DNA of 11,804 bases from Nitrospirota bacterium (GTDB lineage Bacteria; Nitrospirota; Thermodesulfovibrionia; Thermodesulfovibrionales; Magnetobacteriaceae): the NCBI GenBank assembly GCA_015233265.1, contig JADFXZ010000064.1:1-11804 (forward strand). The letters are read 5' to 3'. The notes below the pieces were generated by a model, which ran no database searches, was not told the DNA's origin, and saw only the letters and a list, made by a program, of their open reading frames with translations. Each line of letters opens with the position of its first letter. Position 1 is the first letter of the stretch. Below, piece after piece: positions 6,530-11,804 of this stretch. Position numbers and translations under genes: made by a program.

Positions 6530-9028
6530 TCAGCTTATTCGCTTTTTCAGATATTCACCGGTCACTGAACGCGGGTTTTGCATAATCTCGTTGGGCGTCC
6601 CTTCGGCTACTATATATCCTCCCTGATCGCCACCCTCCGGGCCGAGGTCAATAATATAGTCTGAGCATCTGACTACGTCAAGGTTATGTTCTATCACAAT
6701 TACAGTATTGCCAAGGTCGACGAGGCGGTGGATGATTCGCAAGAGCTTTTCTACGTCAACAAAGTGAAGCCCCGTGGTGGGTTCATCGAGGATGTAGAGC
6801 GTTTTGCCTGTTGCGCGTTTAGTTAGTTCTCGTGAGAGCCGAAGGCGCTGTGCCTCTCCGCCTGATAGTGTGGTTGCTGGCTGCCCAAGTGTGATATAGC
6901 CAAGCCCTACATCCTCAAGCAGCATTAGTTTTTCCTTCAAAGGCGCTATCGCCGCAAAAAAACCGACCGCCTCGCTTACTGTCATTGAAAGCACATCGGA
7001 TATGGTTTTCCCCTTGTAGCGCACGCGCAGGGTCTCGCGGTTAAACCTCTTACCACCGCACACGTCACACTGGACATGGGCATCCGGCAGGAAGTGCATC
7101 TCGTATTTTCTTATCCCCGCCCCTTTACATTGCTCACATCTGCCGCCCTTGACGTTAAAGCTGAAGCGTGAGGTTGTATATCCCTTCGACTTCGAATCCA
7201 TGAGATTTGAAAACAGCTCTCTTATGTAGCCAAACATCCCTGTGTAGGTTGCGGGATTGGAGCGCTGTGTCCTTCCTATTGGCGATTGGTCTACGCTTAT
7301 CACACGGTTAATCTGCTGCGTGCCGGTTATCGCATTGTGCCTTCCAACGACATTGTTGGTTTGCATAATCGCATTACACAGCGCCGGATAGAGCGTGTCC
7401 AGAATCAGAGTACTCTTTCCAGAGCCTGATACGCCGGTTACACACAGCAGCACACCCAGGGGGATTTCAATGTCAATTCCCTTGAGGTTATTTTCACATG
7501 CCCCGGTCAGAGTTATATATCCTGTGGGTGTGCGGCACTCATTAGGGATTTCAATTGTCGTGCCGTGGCTGAGATATGCACCGGTCAGCGAATGAGCATT
7601 ATTCATTATCTCATCGGGACTGCCCATTGCTGTGACATGACCGCCGTGGACTCCGGCCCCCGGACCCATGTCAATTACCACATCGCTGGCCCGGATTGTC
7701 TCTTCGTCGTGTTCGACCACTATTACGGTATTGTCCTTGTCTCTGATGTCCTTCAGGCCGTCGATGAGTTTGGCGCAGTCGCGCGGGTGAAGCCCTATGC
7801 TTGGCTCATCCAGTACGTACAGGACTCCGGACAGTGATGAGCCAAGCTGTGTGGCAAGGCGTATGCGCTGCGCCTCACCGCCTGAGAGGCTCAGCACAAG
7901 CCGGTCAAGCGTCAAATAGCTGAGACCGACTTGCTCCATAAACTCAAGGCGGTTAGTAATTTCTCTGAGGATACGCTGCGCAATAAAGCTGTCTCTGTCG
8001 TTGAGCGTTAGGCAATTGAGGAAATCACCGGCGGCCTTTATGGACATCTGAGTGAATTGTCCGATGTTCAGGCCGTCGATTTTAATGCTCAGCGCCTCTT
8101 TTTTCAATCTCAGGCCGCCGCAGTCTACACACTGTTTGAGTGATGAAAGCGGTGTGTCGTCGTATTCGTTGAGTGGTTCGTGTCCTATCCCCCTGCACTT
8201 GGGGCATGCGCCCAGATTACTGTTAAACGAAAAAAACATAGGCGTCAGCTCAGGAATATTTATTCCGCACTCCGGACATGCCATCGTCTTTGACAGGACA
8301 ATGTCCCTGTTTTCCTCAATCAGGTTTAACACCACGACAGAGCTGAATCGCATGGCCGCGTTTACCGCCTCTGTGAGTTTTCTCTCTATGCCGGCCTTGA
8401 TTATCAGCCGGTCAATGACGATTTCTATCGTGTGGCGTTTGTTTTTATTTAGAGTAATGTCTTCGGTCAGGTCGTGCATTTCGCCGTCGATGCGGGCGCG
8501 TACAAAGCCCTCACGGCGCATGGCAAGCAGCTCCTTTGCATATAGCCCCTTGCGCTCTTTGACTATCGGGCAGAGGACCTGAATCCTTGTGCCATTGGGT
8601 AGCGTCTTTACAGTTTCCAAAATGGTCTCAGTGTCCTGAGATATGATTGGTTTGCCGCAGAGATGGCAGAAGGGTTTTCCTATGCGGGTATATAGCACCC
8701 TTAGATAGTCGTACACCTCGGTGAGGGTTCCAATTGTGGAGCGCGGACTTCTGGAGATAGTCTTTTGCTCTATAGCGATTGATGGCGAGAGACCTTCGAT
8801 AGAGTCCACATCGGGTTTTTGCATTTCCCCAAGGAACTGGCGTGCATAGACGGAGAGGCTCTCGACATAGCGGCGCTGTCCCTCGGCAAATATCGTATCT
8901 ATGGCAAGTGTGGATTTGCCGGAGCCGGAGGGTCCTGTCACTACAATGAACTTATTTCTGGGAATATCGAGGCTTATGTTTTTGAGGTTATGTTCCCTTG
9001 CCCCTTTTATAACTATATTATCTTGCAT
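6530..9028 (-). CDS. uvrA: Excinuclease ABC subunit A, short form
   Basis: Damage-sensing ATPase of nucleotide excision repair, acting with UvrB on DNA. Two ABC modules: Walker A GPSGSGKST (32-40) and GVSGSGKST (532-540); signatures LSGGEAQRIR (381-390) and LSGGEAQRLR (721-730); Walker B plus LYVLDEPSIGLH (403-414) and LYILDEPTTGLH (744-755). The UvrB-binding insert (about 119-245) is present, so it is UvrA1-like and not a UvrB-independent UvrA2 form. Zn sites: CPEC/CPKC (251, 254, 275, 278) and CEQC/CDVC (631, 634, 654, 657). At 832 aa it is about 100 residues shorter than typical UvrA; the loss lies between CPKC (275-278) and CVDC (300-303), where usual proteins have a long stretch. The frame is intact across it. 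ATG 9028 is the only start after an in-frame stop; the SD is weak. Confidence 0.95.
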   Translation of the reverse strand: MQDNIVIKGAREHNLKNISLDIPRNKFIVVTGPSGSGKSTLAIDTIFAEGQRRYVESLSVYARQFLGEMQKPDVDSIEGLSPSIAIEQKTISRSPRSTIGTLTEVYDYLRVLYTRIGKPFCHLCGKPIISQDTETILETVKTLPNGTRIQVLCPIVKERKGLYAKELLAMRREGFVRARIDGEMHDLTEDITLNKNKRHTIEIVIDRLIIKAGIERKLTEAVNAAMRFSSVVVLNLIEENRDIVLSKTMACPECGINIPELTPMFFSFNSNLGACPKCRGIGHEPLNEYDDTPLSSLKQCVDCGGLRLKKEALSIKIDGLNIGQFTQMSIKAAGDFLNCLTLNDRDSFIAQRILREITNRLEFMEQVGLSYLTLDRLVLSLSGGEAQRIRLATQLGSSLSGVLYVLDEPSIGLHPRDCAKLIDGLKDIRDKDNTVIVVEHDEETIRASDVVIDMGPGAGVHGGHVTAMGSPDEIMNNAHSLTGAYLSHGTTIEIPNECRTPTGYITLTGACENNLKGIDIEIPLGVLLCVTGVSGSGKSTLILDTLYPALCNAIMQTNNVVGRHNAITGTQQINRVISVDQSPIGRTQRSNPATYTGMFGYIRELFSNLMDSKSKGYTTSRFSFNVKGGRCEQCKGAGIRKYEMHFLPDAHVQCDVCGGKRFNRETLRVRYKGKTISDVLSMTVSEAVGFFAAIAPLKEKLMLLEDVGLGYITLGQPATTLSGGEAQRLRLSRELTKRATGKTLYILDEPTTGLHFVDVEKLLRIIHRLVDLGNTVIVIEHNLDVVRCSDYIIDLGPEGGDQGGYIVAEGTPNEIMQNPRSVTGEYLKKRIS

Positions 9029-9057
9029 AGAGTTGTAGTCATAGCGTTAAATTAAGT

Positions 9058-9111
9058 GCAGCTACTAATATAACTTATTCGGGGCAGACCATGCAATTGC
9101 CGTGTAGCTGC
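9058..9111. repeat. 8-bp inverted repeat GCAGCTAC/GTAGCTGC spanning the uvrA promoter
   Basis: Perfect arms at 9058-9065 and 9104-9111, 38 bp apart, bracketing the candidate -35/-10 elements of uvrA. Could be paired operator half-sites or chance; spacing is far wider than for a simple dimer operator. Confidence 0.3.
9067..9096 (-). promoter_or_regulatory. Candidate uvrA promoter
   Basis: Minus strand -35 TTGCAT (plus 9091-9096), 18-bp spacer, -10 TATATT (plus 9067-9072). Transcription would start near 9060, about 30 nt before the uvrA ATG. The -35 is only 3/6, so this is a modest match. I see no classical LexA box. Confidence 0.35.
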
Positions 9112-9128
9112 CAAATCTTAAATAATAG

Positions 9129-9158
9129 TTGACAAATCGGTATGAATATTTTTATCGT
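9129..9158 (+). promoter_or_regulatory. Sigma70-like promoter of the cysteine desulfurase gene
   Basis: Perfect -35 TTGACA (9129-9134), 18-bp spacer, -10 TATCGT (9153-9158, 4/6). Expected start near 9165, leader about 30 nt. An AAGGTG SD-like site lies at 9173-9178, 15 nt before the ATG, which is long; a three-codon frame ATG-CTA-TGA overlaps the real start. Confidence 0.5.
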
Positions 9159-9193
9159 ATTAAAGGTATTGCAAGGTGTAAGTATTTGATGCT

Positions 9194-10393
9194 ATGAAAG
9201 ACATAAGACATGTTTATCTGGATAACAACGCCACAACGGCCTTAGCGCCGGAGGTGCTTGAGGCGATGTTGCCGTTTTTAAAGGATAATTACGGCAATCC
9301 ATCAAGCACATACTCCTTTGGCAGCCGAGTGCGGGCATCACTTGAGAAGTCTCGCTCCTGCATAGCCTCGTCGATTAACGCCCTGCCTGAGGAGATAATC
9401 TTTACAAGCTGCGGCACAGAAGGTGACAACACCGCAATATTTAGCGCCTTAAAGGCATACCCTGACCGCAGACACATCATCACCACAGCAGTGGAGCACC
9501 CGGCCGTTCTTAACGTCTGCCGCCTTATGGAAGGACAGGGATACGAGGTTACATACCTGAAGGTTGACTCTCAGGGAAGACTCGATATGGATGTCCTTGC
9601 CGCTGCACTGTCAGACGACACGGCCATAGTGTCCGTAATGTATGCAAATAACGAAACCGGCGTTATATTTCCAATCGAGGAGATTGGCCGGATGATAGAA
9701 GGCCGGAACGTCTCCGGGGGTAAGATACTCTTTCACACCGACGCGGTTCAGGCATTAGGGAAGGTGCCGGTAGATGTAGAGAGGTTTAATTTGGATATGC
9801 TGTCACTGTCTGGCCATAAGCTCCATGCGCCAAAGGGGATTGGGGCGCTCTATGTAAGGAAGGGCACACCGTTTTATCCACTGCTTATTGGAGGGCATCA
9901 GGAGAATGGGCGGCGCTCAGGGACAGAAAATACTGCGTCGATTGCTGGTTTGGCGATGGCCTGTGAGCTGGCTGCAAAGGGTCTGAAAGAGGAAGCCGCG
10001 TACCTTGGAAAATTGAGAGACGAGCTTGAAACGGCGATTCTCAGCACATGCCCAAGGTCTATTGTAAATGGTCGTGATGTGCAGCGTCTGCCCAATACAT
10101 CGAGCGTCAGCTTTGAGCATATCGACGGCGAGGCAATATTAATGTTTCTCGACAGCAACGGGATATATGCCGCCAGCGGCTCTGCCTGCTCATCAGGCTC
10201 TGGAGCACCCAGCCATGTGCTTGAGGCAATGTCCGTACCTGCCTCCGCTATACACGGCTCTGTAAGATTCTCCCTCAGCCGCTATAACGACCGCTCCGAC
10301 ATAGAAAGGCTTATAGATGTCCTGCCAGGTGTGATAAAAAAACTGCGTGAGATCTCACCCCTGTCCACTGGCCCATTTTCATGTGCGCACTAA
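9194..10393 (+). CDS. nifS: Cysteine desulfurase, NifS/IscS class (group I)
   Basis: PLP-dependent enzyme that converts L-cysteine to L-alanine and hands the sulfur, as a Cys persulfide, to Fe-S cluster or other sulfur pathways in the cytoplasm. 399 aa, normal length. Seen: YLDNNATT near the N-terminus, PLP ring-stacking His102 in VEHPAV, Asp183/Gln186 in HTDAVQALG, PLP-binding Lys209 in SGHKLHAPKG, GRRSGTEN, and the active-site loop SGSACSSGSGAPSHVL with catalytic Cys332. The long flexible loop and SHVL ending are of group I NifS type. It stands alone: no IscU/NifU scaffold or IscR follows, and uvrA is divergent. The only usable start is the ATG at 9194 because an in-frame TAA lies at 9179. 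A role specific to nitrogenase cannot be claimed. Confidence 0.93.
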   Translation: MKDIRHVYLDNNATTALAPEVLEAMLPFLKDNYGNPSSTYSFGSRVRASLEKSRSCIASSINALPEEIIFTSCGTEGDNTAIFSALKAYPDRRHIITTAVEHPAVLNVCRLMEGQGYEVTYLKVDSQGRLDMDVLAAALSDDTAIVSVMYANNETGVIFPIEEIGRMIEGRNVSGGKILFHTDAVQALGKVPVDVERFNLDMLSLSGHKLHAPKGIGALYVRKGTPFYPLLIGGHQENGRRSGTENTASIAGLAMACELAAKGLKEEAAYLGKLRDELETAILSTCPRSIVNGRDVQRLPNTSSVSFEHIDGEAILMFLDSNGIYAASGSACSSGSGAPSHVLEAMSVPASAIHGSVRFSLSRYNDRSDIERLIDVLPGVIKKLREISPLSTGPFSCAH

Positions 10394-10431
10394 GACTCGC
10401 AGGGCAATCGCATTTGAAGAAACACTCAGAC

Positions 10432-10479
10432 ATTGCCTATACTTTTGCCCTGACCGATGTTTTCCTTGATTCCTGCTTT
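10432..10479 (+). repeat. Dispersed repeat, copy 1
   Basis: About 48 bp beginning ATTGCC and ending GATTCCTGCTTT. By hand it aligns with 11674-11722 with about five mismatches and one gap (shared blocks ATACTTTT, TGACCGATG and TTTCCTTGATTCC). In this copy it leads directly into the left arm of the inverted repeat. Confidence 0.75.
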
Positions 10480-10590
10480 CGCAGGAATGAAAAGAAGGGT
10501 AATGGAATGAGATTGTCATGTATTAGATTGTTCAGTTATTTCTGTCTTTTCCTTGTTTTTAATCCTGTCATTCCTGCGAAAGCAGGAATC
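10468..10590. repeat. 123-bp unit with perfect 23-bp inverted arms (REPIN/MITE-like)
   Basis: The arms at 10468-10490 and 10568-10590 are exact reverse complements over 23 bp, enclosing 77 bp. Each arm is a palindrome by itself: ATTCCTGC - 4-nt loop - GCAGGAAT. The GTCATTCCTGCGAAAGCAGG type of sequence is, from general recollection, a widely found intergenic repeat. Same arm length as the unit at 2228-2305 but different sequence. Confidence 0.85.
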
Positions 10591-10653
10591 CAGAGGACGA
10601 AATCAGAATTTAAAATTTCTAATGTGTTTGCCCTGCTAAGACGCGGTAGTTTG

Positions 10654-10683
10654 CTGTCAATCCATAACGTATTGTTGTATAAT
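10654..10683 (+). promoter_or_regulatory. Sigma70-like promoter of the MBL hydrolase gene
   Basis: -35 CTGTCA (10654-10659, 4/6), 18-bp spacer, perfect -10 TATAAT (10678-10683). Expected start near 10690, leader about 25 nt containing the AGGAGG SD at 10702-10707. Confidence 0.55.
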
Positions 10684-10714
10684 AGCATTTGGCTTTATAT
10701 TAGGAGGGCTGGCG

Positions 10715-11554
10715 GTGAATATTAAATGCTGGGGGGCCAGAGGCTCTATCCCCGTATCCGGCAGAGATTACTTGAAATACGGCGGGGACACGACTTGTAT
10801 CGAGATCAGGACAAAAGACGACGAGATTATCATAATAGATACAGGCTCTGGCATTCGCGAACTTGGTAAAAAATTGATCATGGAAAAACGGGATAAATTC
10901 AGTATCCTGTTTACGCACTTTCACTGGGACCACATCATGGGGTTTCCATTTTTCAGGCCGATTTATAAAGAAGGCACAAAGATTGACTTCTATGGCTGCG
11001 CCTTTGAGCAAGGCTCCATAGAGGAAATGATCTCAAAAACTATGGTATCTCCGCACTTCCCCGTTAATTTCAATGAAGTGAAGGCCACTTTTTCATATGC
11101 TACGGTTTGTTCTATGTCCTTTAAGGTCAACTCCGTTATGGTAACACCAATCATGCTGAGCCACCCGAACAGGGGGCTGGGCTATAAATTTGTCGAAGAC
11201 GGCAAGACGTTTATATTCATTACCGACAACGAGTTGACATATAAGCATCCTGGCGGCCTCAACTTTGAGGACTACAGGGAGTTCTGCGCTGATGCCGACC
11301 TGCTACTGCACGACTCCGAATATATTGGTGAGGAGTATGATGAGAAAAGAACATGGGGGCACACAATTTATAATGACGCGCTGCGCCTGGCAATCGAAAG
11401 CGGTGTAAAATCATTTGGTCTTTTTCACCACAACCAAAACAGGACAGACGATGCCCAGGATGCCATACTAGAGGACTGCCAGCGCATCATCGCAGAGAAA
11501 AGATCTACCCTCAATTGCTTCGCCGTATATCAGGGGATGGAGATTGCTCTATAA
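10715..11554 (+). CDS. MBL-fold metallo-hydrolase (PF12706-like, tRNase Z/PhnP-related)
   Basis: 279-aa cytoplasmic metallo-beta-lactamase-fold enzyme, probably binding two metal ions. It starts at GTG (10715), supported by AGGAGG 7 nt upstream and a perfect -10 further up. Seen: N-terminal CWGARGSIPVSG with KYGGDTTC, the opening typical of this subgroup; metal motif THFHWDH (His68, His70, Asp72, His73); His150 in LSHPNRG; Asp171 in FITDNE; His238 in GLFHHNQNRTD. Other conserved spots are LLHDSEY (197-203) and WGHTIYNDA (214-222). Relatives include phosphodiesterase-like proteins acting on cyclic nucleotides or phosphonate intermediates and domains fused to signalling modules; the substrate here is unknown. 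Monocistronic; followed 15 bp later by an ATPase gene remnant. Confidence 0.87.
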   Translation: MNIKCWGARGSIPVSGRDYLKYGGDTTCIEIRTKDDEIIIIDTGSGIRELGKKLIMEKRDKFSILFTHFHWDHIMGFPFFRPIYKEGTKIDFYGCAFEQGSIEEMISKTMVSPHFPVNFNEVKATFSYATVCSMSFKVNSVMVTPIMLSHPNRGLGYKFVEDGKTFIFITDNELTYKHPGGLNFEDYREFCADADLLLHDSEYIGEEYDEKRTWGHTIYNDALRLAIESGVKSFGLFHHNQNRTDDAQDAILEDCQRIIAEKRSTLNCFAVYQGMEIAL

Positions 11555-11569
11555 GGAAGGGGGCGGCAT

Positions 11570-11656
11570 ATATTAGTAGAATTCAGTGTAGGAAATTATC
11601 CGTCGTTTAAAAATAAAGTAACGCTGAGCATGGCTGCCGGTTCTGTTAAGGATCAT
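11570..11656 (+). pseudogene. 5' remnant of an AAA15-type ATPase gene with ATA at the start position
   Basis: The first 29 codons read LVEFSVGNYPSFKNKVTLSM then AAGSVKDH, closely like the N-terminus of AAA15/AAA21-type ATP-binding proteins (usual form M-L-x-EFSVGNYRSFK-x-KVTLSM), which act as ATPase partners in OLD/abortive-infection-like systems. A purine-rich SD (AAGGAAGGGGG, 11553-11563) lies 6 nt before the ATA at 11570, where ATG would be expected. The expected Walker A region does not follow; similarity ends at about 11656 and the dispersed repeat begins at 11674. The frame stays open to the window edge, but the rest looks non-coding. Most likely a truncated gene with a lost start codon. 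Confidence 0.55.
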
Positions 11657-11673
11657 ATTAGTGGCAGGGCAAA

Positions 11674-11722
11674 ATTGCCAATACTTTTAACCATGACCGA
11701 TGCTTTCCTTGATTCCCGCTTT
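11674..11722 (+). repeat. Dispersed repeat, copy 2 (truncated before the palindrome completes)
   Basis: Matches 10432-10479 over about 48 bp, then diverges after CCCGCTTTT so the second half of the hairpin seen in copy 1 is missing. It abuts the truncated ATPase remnant, suggesting insertion or recombination at the repeat. Confidence 0.7.
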
Positions 11723-11736
11723 TCAGACTGTGTCAC

Positions 11737-11774
11737 AATAAAAAACCAGCCCCCCCCTCAAAGGCAGGGGGCTG
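11737..11774 (-). terminator. Intrinsic terminator for a leftward gene beyond the right edge
   Basis: Stem CAGCCCCC (plus 11747-11754) with GGGGGCTG (11767-11774), loop 12 nt. On the minus strand the stem is followed by GGTTTTTTATT, a proper U-tract; on the plus strand no T-run follows. So it ends transcription coming from the right. The minus strand between 11775 and 11804 may be the end of that gene, but its frame cannot be fixed. Confidence 0.75.
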
Positions 11775-11804
11775 TGGTCGTAGCGCTGGGCAGCGGGGAT
11801 ATTT

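Larger units (their letters stand above)
10394..10653. other. Repeat-bearing intergenic region, no gene seen
   Basis: About 260 bp between the desulfurase and the MBL hydrolase promoter, occupied mainly by the dispersed repeat (10432-10479) and the 23-bp-armed inverted repeat (10468-10590). A plus-strand frame that overlaps the end of the desulfurase gene and reads through the repeats has no SD and repeat-derived composition, so I do not call it. Confidence 0.6.

Noticed and set aside
8130..8210. Frameshift or in-frame assembly error in uvrA at the short region
   Set aside because: The frame is continuous and both flanking CxxC motifs are intact in phase; I treat it as a natural short form, with read-level confirmation still possible.
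7395..8582. Long plus-strand frames inside uvrA
   Set aside because: Shadows of a clearly conserved minus-strand gene; no motifs of their own.
1..11804. CRISPR array, tRNA, rRNA, intact transposase or phage structural genes
   Set aside because: No regularly spaced direct repeats and no recognisable RNA gene or such protein in any frame that I examined.

Overview
The window looks like ordinary chromosome from an anaerobic or microaerophilic Gram-negative-type bacterium of moderate GC content. It carries an electron-bifurcating-type NfnAB pair, a NifS-type cysteine desulfurase, a periplasmic rhodanese, a small DUF5808 membrane protein and a multi-PAS histidine kinase. The mix reminds me of Nitrospirota or a deltaproteobacterial-type lineage, but no rRNA or diagnostic marker is present, so the taxonomy is a guess.

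Layout, left to right. (1) 1-1659, +: the C-terminal part of a HAMP-PAS-PAS histidine kinase; its reading frame is open to the left edge, so the gene starts outside. (2) 1766-2139, -: a compact two-gene operon of very short proteins (46 aa and 44 aa, the second a Cys-rich zinc-ribbon-like protein) with a good sigma70-type promoter and two Shine-Dalgarno (SD) sites. It faces the kinase. (3) 2228-2713: a repeat unit with perfect 23-bp inverted arms, then a decayed Uma2-family gene. (4) 2829-5032, +: nfnA-nfnB, overlapping by 13 bp, with an extended -10 element only a few bases before the nfnA start. (5) 5033-5409: gene debris, including a TIR-like N-terminal scrap, and a GC-rich hairpin between convergent units. 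(6) 5410-5886, -: exported rhodanese. (7) 6196-6438, +: DUF5808 membrane protein with its own promoter. (8) 6530-9028, -: uvrA, complete but about 100 residues shorter than usual. (9) 9194-10393, +: nifS-type desulfurase, divergent from uvrA. (10) 10432-10590: a second 23-bp-armed repeat unit and one copy of a dispersed 48-bp repeat. (11) 10715-11554, +: metallo-beta-lactamase-fold hydrolase starting at GTG with a perfect -10 and SD. (12) 11570-11804: the first ~29 codons of an AAA15-type ATPase gene with ATA where the start should be, running into the second copy of the dispersed repeat, then a leftward intrinsic terminator that implies a gene beyond the right edge.

The intact genes are mostly independent transcription units; only nfnAB and the two small genes form operons. 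NfnAB would balance NADH, NADPH and ferredoxin, the desulfurase would supply sulfur for Fe-S clusters such as those NfnAB needs, and UvrA acts in nucleotide excision repair. The spaces between housekeeping genes hold repeats and broken genes (Uma2, TIR-like, AAA15) of families often linked to mobile or defence functions. The most novel item is the tiny two-gene operon at 1766-2139.
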